Source: Amoebidium appalachense
Taxonomy: Eukaryota; Ichthyosporea
NCBI GenBank assembly: GCA_963693365.1
Contig: CAVNZM010000003.1
Coordinates: forward strand, 868,001 to 932,000
Direction: 5' to 3'
Length of the DNA: 64,000 nucleotides
Made by a program: the position numbers and the translations under genes. The notes below the pieces were generated by a model. It was not told the DNA's origin. It saw only the letters and a program-made list of their open reading frames with translations, and did no database searches. Positions 1 through 24,905 of this stretch are shown here, piece by piece (the first letter of the stretch is position 1; every line of letters begins with the position of its first letter).

Positions 1-361
<361 letters not shown>

Positions 362-934
362 GCAAGCAGTGAGATCGATTGGTGGGGCAGCCCAGAGGGA
401 CGACAAATCAAAGCAGAGCATGCGCAGTTGGAAACGACCCGATTCGATTGCCTTGTGCAAGAGGTAATTTCTGCAGAACCTTTCCAAAACAAAAAAAACA
501 AAAAAAAAAAAACAGGTCAAGCAATAAAATTGATAAAATGCAAATAAGCATGATAAAGTCTATAAAATGATAATATGATGATTGGCACGATAAAGTTCAT
601 GAATAGTACCCAAAGGATTATAAGAAAAGTAAACGAATGACAAAAGTAATGATAAATGAAAGGTGACGAACAGAAATGACGAAAGATTAACAAGAAGCGG
701 CATTCGGTGTTATGTTTTGAATAGGGAAAAAAGTTGGGGTTGCTGGCAACTTATGTAGATTTGCTCGTTGGTGACGTTTCGTGTGTCTGTGTGCTTGCAT
801 GCACAAGGGGGGCTCAACTAATTATCTCTCCCTCAACACTCATGCACCATTCATTTCATGTTCGCCATCTTACGTAAGGATGTGCACATACACACGAGCA
901 CGAGGGTGCGCACGTGCGCCCGCACACACATCCG

Positions 935-1001
<67 letters not shown>

Positions 1002-1034
1002 GCCACACACTTGAATATACAAGCACGTGCGCGT

Positions 1035-1093
<59 letters not shown>

Positions 1094-1209
1094 ACACACG
1101 TACACACGTACACACACACACAGCCTGCGTGATGCAGGCTACCAACACGAGGCAGAGATCAATTGGCATGCACTTGCTGGTGACTTGTCATGGTACGTCA
1201 TAATCCCCC

Positions 1210-1240
<31 letters not shown>

Positions 1241-3067
1241 ACCTCCCCCACCCTTCCCCTCCCTTGGATCCCTTACCGGCCCTCCCATGTCCTTTCCTTC
1301 TTCCCCCCCCCCTCCCCCTCCCCCCCCCCCCCCCCCCCCCTCCCCTCCCTTCCTCCATCCCTTTCCCCTCTCCCCTCCCCCCCCCCCCCCCCTCCACCCT
1401 CCCCATAAACTAAAGTAGAGGAAAATAAAATAAAATAAATAACCAAACCTACCAACTTCAACCCACGTTTACCCTGCCCTTGTGTTTTCTTTTAAATGTT
1501 GCGTGAAGACGAAAATCAACAATAATCACACTCCTAATGTTGACTCCCATACTCCTTTCTCTTCCTTTCCTCGTAAACACACGATTGAAAAACTCAAGAT
1601 ATCCCCTTTAACCACCTTATGCCCGATGCTGCATCTTATGTGTATTGCCCCACCTTCTCCTCCCCCCCCCGCCCACCATCCCCCTCTCACCCGCTTCCCC
1701 CCCTTTTTAAGATGCAGATTCGCAAGCAGAGACACACGCACGCGCGCACACGCACACACACACTCTCACTCACGAACTAACTCACTAACTCACCCACACA
1801 CACAACAACACAAAGACACACACACACACACACTCACATGCACAAAATGACACACACACACACACGCACACACACACACACTCACACACACAGGCCTGCC
1901 AGGACTCTCCGCTATCACTTTGCAAAGTTCCAAAAGATGGTGCCGGCAGAGCTTGATTTGCCAGGTGAGTAACGGGTGATAGAATGTGTGTGTGTGTGTG
2001 TGCGCGCGCGCGCGCGCGCGTGCATGGATGCGTGCGTGCATGCGTGCGTGCGTGTTGGTGGGAGGGTGTAGGTGGTGGTGTTTGTGATAGCAAGCGTGGA
2101 TGCATGCGTTGGTGTTGGTGATCGTGTGGGATTTTCGAGGCATGCCGATGGTGCGCCAAGGGTTGGTGGCTGTTTGGGTGTGTTGTGCATGTATGGGCAT
2201 GTTTTGAGCCACACAAGATTCGTGATTATTTCTGTAAGTACGGTTTTGACCGGCGAGTATATGGACCAATAAGCAAAACGAGATTCCCTCTAACACACTC
2301 CCCATATTGTTGTGCTCTGCAAGTTTTTAGTCTGTAAGGTCATTTTAAATCACATTAGTACTGGTGCAAGGATGTTCGGGTGTTTGTAATCGTGATGATA
2401 ATCGTTCGTAATGGCAGACGTATTTGTGGTCGTTATTGCGATGGTAATCGTGTTTGTAATCGTAATCTTAATCGCAATCGAAACGCAATCTGCGATCACC
2501 CACAGCCCTCCTGGATCATCTGCTGAATGACGTCATACCGAACCAACGGGAGGATATGAGGGGGAGGAAGAGCCGACCGGAGAGCAACGGGGAGGATGGA
2601 GTGGTTGGGCAGGCCGGCAGGTATGTGTGTGTTTATTATTTTATTTGTTTAATAATTTATATTTTATAGTATTGTAGATTTTACATGTTCTATTTCTTTC
2701 TTTTCTGATGTATTGTTGGTTTGTCTACCTTGTTTCATATATTTTCACTCATTCAAACTCTCCTGATTTATTCCGGCTATGATTCAACTTTACTTGTTTC
2801 TATTCTCCCGATCTCCCTTGGGTATTTTTCGATACAGTGTAGATATGTGCCTGGTGCTCTCTTGTTTTTTTTTCTTTCAGGGTGCACATCACCATGGTTT
2901 TTCACTACAGTACATTTAGATGGAAAGAATTGTAGTCGGGGCTTTTCTTCTGTCAAAATATCCCCCCCCCCCCCCCCCCCCCCCACCACCACCACCACCA
3001 CCACCATCACCCTCCCCACTATATAAAATAGAGGGACGAAGAGGGAGAAGAGGGTGGGGAGGGGGGG

Positions 3068-3102
<35 letters not shown>

Positions 3103-3105
3103 AGA

Positions 3106-3154
<49 letters not shown>

Positions 3155-3169
3155 AGGGAGGGAGGGGGG

Positions 3170-3231
<62 letters not shown>

Positions 3232-4270
3232 GAGGGAGGGAGGGAGGGAGGGAGAGAGAAGAGGGAGGGAGGGAGGGAAGGGGGGGGGGGGGGGGGGGGG
3301 GGGGAGAAAAAAATGAAGGAACGAAAAAAAAAAGAGGGAGGAGATGCAGAAGCAGTAGTATTTGATGCATACCCACCGGTGGTTTCCAATGAACTTATTG
3401 GCTTACCAAACATCATTTTATCCGGTATGCTACACTGTATGACTTATGTTCATTCTTGTTTAAGTTGAACCTCTTTTTCAAATTCCACCAAAATATGCAG
3501 CCTCTTGCTCTCTCAAGTCTATACTGTTCTCTGATTGGTTCAAAGTCATGCATGCAGTGTCCGATTGAGAAGGCAACCGGCCCCTCCCCAACAACGGAAA
3601 ACCCTGGTGCCTTTCCTACCGGAAATTCGAGTCCCAGCAGACCCACAACGAAAAAACCTGTCGAAAAATCCTGGAAATCCCGAAAATCCCAGAGTTTCGG
3701 AACCTACCAGTCAGGTGTCTGGTTCTGCTCCTGTAGGTGCCGAAGATCTACCAACGACAAAACCGACGCCGACACCGAATCCGATTTCCCGAACGAAAAT
3801 TACCGAAGTTTCTGTCACTCTGGACAGTGGTGTTATGGATCCTCGGACGAATGTGACGAATGAAACAGGGCTTTTAGACAACCAGCGTCCAGGAATTACG
3901 AATATTCATGCCGGATACCCCGGAAATTTAGATAATTTGGATATTCTTGAAAATGTACAGGTGACGGAAGTCCAAACACACACACGGCCTATGAATACGC
4001 ACGCACTTGAATCTGTTAGCGCCCCAGTTCGAACGTCTGAAATTCACGTTCGGTCGGGATATTTGAGCGAGTCTTCTGGGCACGAGATTGTAAATTCCAG
4101 TGAAAATTCAACGGGGCGAGCCATTATGCAGTTGGAGCGTAGTTTGGCTGGTCAACCAATCACGTCACCAGTCGAGGGCTCTGGTGTTGTGCATTTGCCA
4201 GCAATCGGTATATAAATGCCCCCCCCCCCCCCCCCCCCCCCCCAACCATCACCACCACCACCACACACAT

Positions 4271-4366
<96 letters not shown>

Positions 4367-5078
4367 ACACACACACACAGCTTTGCGGTCTATCTAATCC
4401 CTTTTCTAAACTATTTTTCCCCCCTTCCCCCCCCTTCCCCCCTTCCCCCACCTCCCCCCCCCCCCCCCCCCCCCCCCTCTCTCTCCCCACTCATTTGCCC
4501 GCGAGGCCATGCATGCGTGCCACCCAAAATACCAACTGAATTGCATCATTGAAAATAGACTCTGTGATTTTGAATACGTCACTGGCTGCCGGTTTTTCCC
4601 TTTGGCAGCAACGTGTGACCCACCAGATGCGTAAATCCAATGACACACCTGTATTCCATTGCTATTCCAAATTGAAATGTGGCCTGTATTCTTTTGCTAT
4701 TGCAAATTGAAATGTGGCCTGTATTCCATTGCTATTCCAAATTGAAAGAAATGTGACGTGTGTTCCGTTGCTTTTTCAATTTGAAATGTGGCGTACTGTT
4801 CCAACGCATTTACCAAATCCTAATCTCGGGGCTCATCTGTCTATGCGAGCAATGATGGCATGCACACAGTTCATGTGCACATGCAAGCGATGTACAGACA
4901 GCCAGCTTAGATGTAGAAACACATGTGGTAACCCTTCCCTATCACACACCTTAATGGCACACGCAAACACACGAACACATATGCACACTCACACACACAA
5001 GCGCGTGCGCACACGCACACACAACACACACAGACACAGACACAGACACAACACGTGCACACACACACACACGGACAT

Positions 5079-5115
<37 letters not shown>

Positions 5116-6046
5116 AAAACCCAATCAACCAAGTTCTACAGCCCTTGAATCGCCCTCACCTCTTTTAACCGTTGGCGCACCCCTGGATGAAATCCCACCA
5201 ATCCTTCTAACGGGTTTGGCCTCGTCCAATGAAATTCGTCCCGATGCAAACGTCGTCAATCTGATAAGTGATTCTCGGCCAATGAATCAACCGATCTCCA
5301 CAATCGGATCGAGCGACAACCAATCACGGGACTCGCCTGTAAACCGAACTCAGCTTCCAGTTACACCGGGAGAGGAGGATTCAGACGCGGAAATACGGAT
5401 TGAAAATACAGGGAAATCACGGACAACACCCCCTCCCCGACCGACCACACTCCCAGGGCTGGGCCTAGGGCTTCCGGAAGCGGTACTGCACAAACGGGCC
5501 GAATTGAACAAACCGAAGGAGAGTAATTCGGACGCGAAAAATACGGGGAAACAGGTTGGAAAACCCGGAAAAACACGGAAGTCATCAGAGAGTGGTCCGG
5601 GGAAAGGCGCCCTCGAAAAGGTGCTGCCAAGATTGAAAATGCCGAAACGACCCCCTCCGGGACCCGTAAATTCGTCAAAAGCCCCCATGCGAGAGACACG
5701 GAGCAAGAAGGCAACCCCCGCTGAACCCCCAGCTCCCGAAATTGGAAAGGAAACGCGTGCAAGTGGTGGGGTTGGTGGTGATTTGTCTTCTGCTCCTATG
5801 AAACTGAACGAAAATACGTCCGAAACCGATAGTCGAAACGCATCTGGTGTATCACCAACGAACGGGGGGGCCTCGACGGTGGTTATTCCGACCACCGAAT
5901 TTGGGGCTGGTGCAATGAGTGATTCGGAGGACATGGCAATTGTACGCGATGAAATTTTGAGTCCGAGGGGAGTTCATGAAAATCCGGCGCTGATGGAGCA
6001 TAGTTCGTTGCCTCCGATAGATGCCCCGGGGTGGAATGCGCCATAA
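362..6046 (+). CDS. Multi-exon gene of unknown function with long Pro/Ser/Thr-rich C-terminal tail
   Basis: I do not recognise the family. Supported exons are 362-463 (phase 0 at both ends, 34 codons, includes [20 protein letters not shown]), 1124-1192, 1894-1964 and 2506-2620, then less certain pieces at 2881-2909 and about 3335-3424, then about 3558-4207 and 5115-6046 with stop TAA. Exons 1124-1192, 1894-1964 and 2506-2620 join in phase (2/1, 1/2) and read through [19 protein letters not shown] and [18 protein letters not shown]. The exon ending at 4207 (phase 1, donor GTATAT) joins 5115 in phase. The joins 463/1124 and 3424/3558 do not match in phase, so a small exon or boundary is missing. 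The last two exons encode about 525 residues of Pro-, Thr-, Ser- and Asn-rich, probably disordered sequence with basic patches. The 5' end may lie before the window. Several acceptors are simply the end of a (CA)n array. Confidence 0.6.
940..1397. repeat. Intronic (CA)n arrays and C/CT-rich tract
   Basis: (CA)n at about 943-986 and 1037-1092 surround a short (TA)n stretch. After the exon at 1124-1192 there is a C run at about 1205-1226 and a long C/CT-rich tract to about 1395. Nothing coding is seen apart from the small exon. Confidence 0.9.
2947..3304. repeat. Poly-C, CCA repeat, poly-G and (GA)n/(GGGA)n block
   Basis: Successive simple repeats: C run near 2962-2984, a short (CCA)n, G runs near 3061-3100, (GA)n at about 3101-3146 and 3173-3226, (GGGA)n and a final G run to about 3304. 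They sit between candidate exons of the + strand gene. Confidence 0.9.
4219..5114. repeat. Intron with C run, (CA)n arrays and a degenerate tandem repeat
   Basis: This is the intron between the last two exons of the + strand gene. It holds a C run (4219-4243), (CA)n (about 4269-4378), C/CT-rich DNA (4420-4480), and another CA-rich stretch from about 4960 that ends in the acceptor at 5114. At about 4646-4800 a unit of roughly 45 bp recurs three to four times, each copy containing ATTCCATTGCTATT-like and AAATTGAAATGTGGC-like words. Confidence 0.75.
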
Positions 6047-6218
6047 ACAGATGTTATAGATCGATGAATAAATATGTGATCGTTCATTCTACTGTTTTCT
6101 TTTTGTTCGAATATAATGCGATTGTCATTTTCAAATGATGACATGTATGGTAATGAAGATTGTTTATGTTGACATGATGTGACGCGTCTATCTGTGAATG
6201 TGTGTGTGTGTGTGTGGT

Positions 6219-6267
<49 letters not shown>

Positions 6268-6334
6268 CTGTGTGTGTTGTGTGTGGGTGGCTGGGTTGGT
6301 GGGTGGGTGGGTGGCTTGCCGGTGTGTGCGTGTG

Positions 6335-6400
<66 letters not shown>

Positions 6401-7616
6401 CCTACTGGTTTTTTTTATGGCAGGAATGTCTTTTTTTGGGGGGGGGGGGAGGGGGGGGGGGGGGGGGGTCATTTAGAAGAGGCTGACGAATTGATTTGTA
6501 CAAAAGACCCGATTGAGTGAATCTGTTTCTTTGAATATTTTAGAATTTTTGTAAGGTGATAATAGGCGTGTGACCACGAAGGTATCAAACTAATGATCGT
6601 GTATATAATGCATGTAATTTTTCATTCTCAAAATTACCGTTTTATATGACGCTCTGTTCTGAATCGCTGCCTTTGGGGAAACTAGCCTGTACAGCTGCCC
6701 TTCGGGCCCGCCTTATACATCGTGCCTTGTACATCACACCAGTGCAAGGAGAAGAGCTAGCCTACACCACACCATTGCAGCGATGAAGGAAGCTTTAGAG
6801 AAAGAAAGGGGGGAAAAAAAGGGGGGGGGAGGGGGGGGGGGGGGAATGGGTAAAAGACTGGGAATGAAAATAAAAAAACGTAGTGCACAGGGCATTGCTA
6901 ATATGTATGGCATGCATCAACATATATAGCGCACGGCCTGACCTTATCCACGGTACGCGGTATACCTATGGACTTTTTTGGGGGGGGTGCGTTATCCCAT
7001 CTGTTGCAGAGATATTCACTAATCCACAATTGAGATAACCTAAAATCATGAACAAAAGGTATTTTTGGGATCTAATTAGGATAACTTACTGTCAAAAATG
7101 GTAAAAGTGCTGCAGGATAGTTTTACACAATTGTGGGTGGAATTAGCTTTGAAGTTGTAAACATATCCAAAGAATTAAAGAGGGTTGTGCCAGTTTCGTC
7201 TAGGCGTGTTCGTACACGGTAGCCTGGCACGTTATGTGGTGGACGGGTGCAACCACAGAGCATTAGGCAGGACCATTAACATTGTCAGGCTCTTCTTTTT
7301 ATTCAAAACCCACTCCAAAAACCACAACGCTCTGCGAGTCTACATCCTATCCTCCCTTTCATCTGCTACGCTCCACTTCGTCTATTCCTGTTTTTCGTGT
7401 ATTATCATCACCATTTCTAAACTAACTTGCATCCTGGTCCCCGAAAAGATGTGTCCAAAATAGATAGTTTGTGAGACGATCTCTTGGCTGCTTCACCAAT
7501 ACAAACGCACCCAGCATTGCGTTTCCCTTACAAAAGCTTTCTGTGTGCCTGCGGGGTGTGGGGGGGAGGGGGGGAGAGGCTGCAGAGTGATGGTCGCCGC
7601 ATCTGCCATCTGAAGG
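6047..7616. other. Intergenic spacer, no gene seen
   Basis: AT-rich flank after the + strand gene, a G run at about 6219-6267, (TG)n at about 6338-6399 and further G runs near 6438-6468 and 6820-6845. The stretch 6480-7480 is ordinary mixed-composition DNA. Its open frames lack splice or domain support. Confidence 0.6.
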
Positions 7617-7617
7617 G

Positions 7618-7673
<56 letters not shown>

Positions 7674-7695
7674 GGGGAGGATGGGTGGGGGGCGA

Positions 7696-7726
<31 letters not shown>

Positions 7727-7770
7727 GCTTTCTGTGTGCCTGCTGCCTGGTTGTGTGCGTACGAACTTGT

Positions 7771-7801
<31 letters not shown>

Positions 7802-7851
7802 GGGGAGGGGCTTTCTGTGTGCCTGCTGCCTGGTTGTGTGCGTACGAACTT

Positions 7852-7914
<63 letters not shown>

Positions 7915-8050
7915 AGGGGGGGAGGGAGAGGGGGGGGAGACGGGGGGCGGGTTTAACGGGGGGAGGGAAGGGAGGCTGCAGAGTGGTGATCGCTGCATCT
8001 GCCATCTGAAGGGGGGCGAGAAAGGGAGGGGAGAGGGGGGGGAGGGGGGG
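7538..8050. repeat. Poly-G tracts interleaved with duplicated short modules
   Basis: Two different modules are each present twice, separated by long G runs. A 56-57 bp module beginning CTTTCTGTGTGCCTGC lies at 7728-7784 and 7811-7866, with a partial relative at about 7538. A roughly 40-bp module beginning GGCTGCAGAGTG lies at about 7577-7616 and 7973-8012 with a few substitutions. G runs fill about 7617-7672, 7700-7727, 7786-7810 and 7866-7913. The layout suggests repeated local duplication whose breakpoints fall in the G runs. Confidence 0.8.
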
Positions 8051-8457
8051 GGGGGGGGGAGGGGGGAGGAGGAGGACTCCGAGGAGAAGTTGGGCTGCGG
8101 CACCAAACACCCGGTGGCAGTGCACCATGGTCAGTCAACAACAACCTGTTTCACCTACGGCATTGGGTTGTGCCAAGAAACTGTCCGTTGCGGCGTGTCC
8201 CTTCTTCACAACATCCCTGAGAAGCTTTGTTTGGGTGTGTGAAAGTTGTCTTGGCCGGAAATTTTTGTCCGGGGGTGAGGGAGAGGGGGGGGGGGGGGGG
8301 GGGGGGGGGGAAGATGGAAACGTACCCCATTTGTAATTACGTGTACAGCAAGCCTAGACCATACACACCATGTGATAACTTCCCTTTCAATTGACGCCTG
8401 CCAGCAGCAAGCACACACTGTGACTTCCGCTTTCCTTATGACTTGGACTGCCTGACT

Positions 8458-8481
8458 GGCGCCCGCGGCGTAGCGGGCGCC
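8458..8481. repeat. GC-rich perfect hairpin
   Basis: GGCGCCCGC (8458-8466) is followed after a 6-nt loop by its exact complement GCGGGCGCC (8473-8481). No adjacent gene or T run supports a specific role; it may be a relic of a mobile element. Confidence 0.6.
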
Positions 8482-8899
8482 CAGACCTACTAGTAATATA
8501 TGTACAGACTTGCCTTTTAGGTCAAATTTGAACTTGATGGCCAAATAATATGCAACATTATATGTAAAATCAGCCTATTCATTCCACGTGTGGTCCATAT
8601 CATTTTAATATTTGAATGTACTTTGCGGCAAGGTGTTCTATCATGCACGTTGGGCCTTGAAATGTAACAACTGAAAAGGTCAAACCTTCCAACAAACATG
8701 TACTATGTACACCAGCACTGTGTTTCACAAGATTGTTCAAAGATGTTATTTTTTACATAGTACTAAACACGATGTTAACGGAGTTTGTCGGTGATAACAC
8801 ACCTTCACGGCAGTCATGAGTTACAGTGGCACACGTCCCTTTTGTATGCATGTATAAACGTGCACGTGTTGGTCAATGACAAGGACCTACCCCCACACC

Positions 8900-9460
8900 T
8901 GCACACAGCCACACACATACACACACACACGCACACACACACACACTTGCACAAGGAAACACATGCACGCACATGCGCACACGCGCACACGCCCACGCGC
9001 GCACACACACACACACACACGCACACATTTATGCCATTTACACCTAAGGGACACCTTCCCCCCCCCCCCCCCCCCCCCTCTTTTTTGTCCCATCGATTTC
9101 CCCCCGCAGAAAAAAAGTTTAAGGGGGGGGAGAGGGGGGGGGGGGGAGAGGGGGAGAGAGAGAGAGCCTCTGAGAGAGAGAGGGGAGGAGGGAGGGAGGG
9201 AGGGAGGGAGGGAGGGAGGGAGGGAGGGAGAGAGAATGGGGGGGGAGGGAGGGAGGGAGGGAGGGAGGGAGGGGGGAGGGAGGGAGGGAGGGAGGGAGGG
9301 GGGAGGGGGGAGGGAGGGAGGGAGGGAGGGAGGGAGGGAGGGAGGGAGGAAGGGAGGGAGGGAGGGGGAGAGAGAGAGAGAGAGAGAGGGGGAGGGAGGG
9401 AGGGAGGGAGGAAGGGAGGAATGGAGGGGGGGAGGGGGGGGGGGGGGAAGAAGGAGAAGA
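8900..9460. repeat. (CA)n, C run and long (GGGA)n array
   Basis: CA-rich repeats at about 8914-9028, a C run at about 9059-9078, then a strongly purine-biased stretch at about 9119-9455 dominated by (GGGA)n with G runs. No coding content is seen; the flanking 8100-8900 and 9460-9860 are unremarkable spacer. Confidence 0.9.
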
Positions 9461-9859
9461 GCTCATTCCATTTGAAAGCTTGTTTGCACCACCAATTTGT
9501 ACACCGTACTTTTTTGATGGTTGGGTACATTTAAGTCTTGTTCGTTTAAAGTTTGAGTTATAATTTACATTAGATTGGGAAGCACGTGGCCCCGTTCTTT
9601 GTTGTGTATCCGCGGAGAGACAACCTAGATTACAACAAAATTAGCCCATTTAGTTGTCAAAGCAGACATTCATGATCGAAAAAGAGAGAGAAAGAGGTAT
9701 ATATTGGAAAAACGGGCAAATTAACGGAATAATCCCGGTTCAGCTATGTATATAAGCTCTGCGCAAGCTTACCCAAACGGAAGATTGGTTATTGCATACT
9801 TCAACGATGATGGATCAATTTAAAACAACATACACATGCTTACAAGCTGTCCAACTAGA

Positions 9860-10051
9860 AGTAAAATCCCGTCAACGGAAGGAGCATTCAACCGAAATAT
9901 ATACCCGTGTTACTGTACTACACAGAGACAAGGCATCTTTTCCAGTATTTCAAGAAAAACCGATTTACTAGACGGAAAATCAAAATCAATGCTACACAAG
10001 AGACACCGCAACTTTTTGGTTATTTCAAGAAAAATCGTCTTACTAGACACA

Positions 10052-10113
<62 letters not shown>

Positions 10114-10217
10114 AGTAAAATATTGTCAAGTGAAGGAGCATTCGACCCAAACTGTTACCCGTGTTAATGTACTACACAGAGACACAGCCACACCTTTTTT
10201 GGTATTTCTAGAAAACC
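9860..10217. repeat. Diverged direct repeat around a (TA)n array
   Basis: A unit of about 100 bp at about 9860-9960 recurs at about 10114-10217. Shared words include GAAGGAGCATTC, ACCCGTGTTA and TGTACTACACAGAGACA. A third partial unit lies at about 9985-10040. The copies flank (TA)n at about 10056-10110. It lies just downstream of the 3' end of the first S41 gene. Confidence 0.75.
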
Positions 10218-10254
10218 GAAATAATTGAAGAAAAACCGGACCTTTCGCAGCGCA

Positions 10255-20973
<10,719 letters not shown>

Positions 20974-21786
20974 GGTGTTGATTGAGGTTAAACAAATTAG
21001 AGAGAGGTTCAAGGCCGGTACTTAAGTGCTTCGGTTGGCTGTAGTCACATTTTCATTCATCAGTACCCACCGATGTTCTCTCATTTCCATCATTGACTCT
21101 ATGTAGTCGAAGAACGAGAAACCATGTTATTGTATTGAAAAACCCGTTGTGTTAAGTTGGAAGTTAGCAGTTATATGAAGCGATTTTCTCAGCTCATTCC
21201 TCGCAGGGCTACAGTTATGGAAAGTAAAAAGAACAAAGGGGAAACAAGAAGCCCTGCCACCCTACAGGTGTGGGTATATGTAAGCAAACCCCCCCATGTT
21301 CCTAAACTGTCTTTCTAGTCCCACTACCAACTACTACAATCCTAGAATGGTTTTTTTCAAACACATTGAACACATGAACGTAATATATATATACTCCCTT
21401 CACTTCTTCGAATATTATGTTTCCGAGTCCTATTACCATGCCAAAACCATACATGAATGTCTCATGATACGAACTTTTGGTGAATGCACGCAGGCACTGA
21501 TCCCCCCATACTCGTGATCTGGGAGACTGGGACTCAGCCTCAGGGATGCAAACCCCATATTTCCAATTTACGAATACGTCAAAAGAGCACCTGAAGAATT
21601 TTGATCGACTTTCCATCGTGCTCATTTCCAATTCAAGAGTCCAAAGATAAAATTATATATATCCACCAGTGATTTCTGGTGAAGAAGATAGGTTCTCTAA
21701 GGATATTTATTAAGAACAGGTTTTCAGTTTTTGCCGTTATGATTTTATGAATTATGATCCCTGGCAGATTCCCTCAGAATATCTCT
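20974..21786. other. Upstream region of S41 paralogue A, no gene seen
   Basis: Ordinary-composition DNA with no microsatellite. It should contain the promoter of paralogue A, but I see no convincing TATA box just upstream of the ATG on the minus strand. The small open frames at 21296-21631 have no domain or splice support. Confidence 0.5.
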
Positions 21787-21959
21787 GTCACGTCAACTTT
21801 TTTTCCCGATTCTTCACCATGGCAGGTATATAAAGGCTTTCGTTTTTTCTTTTTGTGGGACTTCACTTTTACTTCGATCTCTTAGCCGTCACGTCGACTT
21901 TTTTTCCCGATTCTTCACCATGGCAGGTATATAAAGGCTTTCGTTTTTTCTTTTTGTGG
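21787..21959 (+). promoter_or_regulatory. Tandemly duplicated 72-bp unit, each with a TATA box
   Basis: Units at 21787-21858 and 21888-21959 (period 101 bp) differ at about one position. Each starts GTCACGTC, carries a T run, CCATGGCAGG and TATATAAAGG (TATATAAAG at 21827-21835 and 21928-21936). The spacing looks like a duplicated core promoter firing to the right, but the downstream open frame to 22203 is not recognisable. It may instead be part of a retroelement terminal region. Confidence 0.5.
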
Positions 21960-22743
21960 TGTGAGGGGTCCCACTCAGGGAAACGTGACACTGTGTGTGT
22001 GTGATCACGGCCTTGTCTATTCCTACTGTTGTGAGAGTGTGGGGACATCTCCCTTCCGCGGAGTTTCTCGCTTGAGGAGTGGTTTCTTCGACATCTGGTG
22101 GCCCACTGCAACTTACGGTGACTTCTACACGCTATCTACGCTTCTACGCGAGCTATTGGCGGTGGGCTGCTGCAACTTCTTCAACTGCTTCTGCGCTGCG
22201 TGAGTGGAGGGGTAGCTACTGGGTCGTCGAGGAGCTTTTTCCTTGTGGCTGCCGTGTTTTCAGCCTTCAGCAGTATGGCAATGACTGGGTTTGCTTGCAT
22301 GCATTCTGTAGTTGTGTTTTCCTGTGTGTCCTGCCACAACTAGGCCACCTTATCAAAGTCTTAGAGTTAGAGACAGCTTCTGCGGGCTTTCTAGGGGACG
22401 GGCCCGTGGGGATTGTTTTCTCGCTCGGATTTGGTCTGCATTGCTCTTTAAAGGGCTGACTTGCTTGCTGTGCCCCGGTAGGTTTTGAGGGGGGCCTGTT
22501 GGGGGGCAGCAGTAATGATGTCTTCTTGCGGAGTGTGGCATGGTCATCATCGCTGCATATGACTAGTTGGAGCAATTTCTAGTTTCACTCATACACGTGC
22601 ACTTGTACCTTTGCCCGCTGGTGTCCTTTGGTCACTTGTTGTTTATTTTTTATTTCATCGCTGTGGCTCTTTCGAAGTCGGTTATTTTGGTGGTCATGTA
22701 GCCTGTGGCTGCACGTTGCCTTGATATCCACTAAACCACTGAT
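21960..22743. other. Unassigned DNA downstream of the duplicated TATA unit
   Basis: Mixed-composition DNA without simple repeats. Frames such as 21961-22203 and 22079-22459 are open but show no recognisable domain. It may be transcribed from the TATA units or be an old mobile element. Confidence 0.4.
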
Positions 22744-22922
22744 CAATAAATCCCAGTCAAGAGAAAAATGTCTCTGTTTATATTATATGATTTTCACACA
22801 GTGTTCAGGTATCTCAGTATGCACTTGTTACTGGATAACTCGTGAAGTTTTCATTGTCTTCTCAGTATGCCGTGCATACTTGCATACCTTTCCGTCGAAT
22901 AAATCCAGTCAAAAGAAAAAAC
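22744..22922 (+). repeat. Dispersed repeat, copy 1, bracketed by a short direct repeat
   Basis: About 140 bp at about 22782-22922 matches 43138-43278 in inverted orientation. The segment is bracketed by near-identical words, AATAAATCCCAGTCAA (22746) and AATAAATCCAGTCAA (22899), each followed by AGAAAAA. It looks like a short non-autonomous element or a retroelement 3' tail. Confidence 0.65.
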
Positions 22923-23142
22923 AATCCTCTCTGCGCCGACGGCCAGTCAGACCCCTGTCTGGGAATCCAATGATTGGTTGCTTCAACCAATGGGAGGGCC
23001 ATGTCGCACATTCCATCTCGATAAATCAGCTGCCAAAGTGCCGACGACTGGCAAGTCGTGCCGAGCTGGCGACGTCGATTAATATTTATGTTCAGTGCGT
23101 AGCAAAGGTGCGGCCAAACACGTGCGCGTGTGGGTGGCACTG

Positions 23143-23330
23143 GGGTTTACACACTTTTTATTGCGTGGACACTGCCGGAGGCCCAGCCACATTCGACGGC
23201 CTACTGCGTTTTCCAGCGCAGCCAATCAAATGCAGCCAGTATGTACATGCTGGGCAACAATGAGCGCCATCGTAGTATATGACACCCCCATTACATATTA
23301 TGGGTAAGCAGAGGCCAGCATCGGTGGCAC
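23143..23330 (-). mobile_element. LINE 3'-end fragment, inverted relative to the copy at 52.5 kb
   Basis: Read on the minus strand this stretch matches about 52493-52690, the region after the LINE coding part. Shared words include CTTACCCATAATATGTAAT, CGCTGGAAAACGCAG and AGTGTGTAAACCCC-like ends. Homology begins at about 23330, so it is a 5'-truncated LINE copy inserted in the opposite orientation. Confidence 0.7.
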
Positions 23331-23363
23331 TGGTCCGGGCCCCGTGGCGTACATATTATCAAG

Positions 23364-24905
<1,542 letters not shown>

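Noticed and set aside
5350-5934. 194-codon minus-strand frame
   Set aside because: Shadow of the last exon of the + strand gene, which has a supported acceptor and in-phase upstream exon.
7185-7463. 92-codon + strand frame
   Set aside because: No domain, splice or neighbour support; it lies in spacer DNA between G runs.
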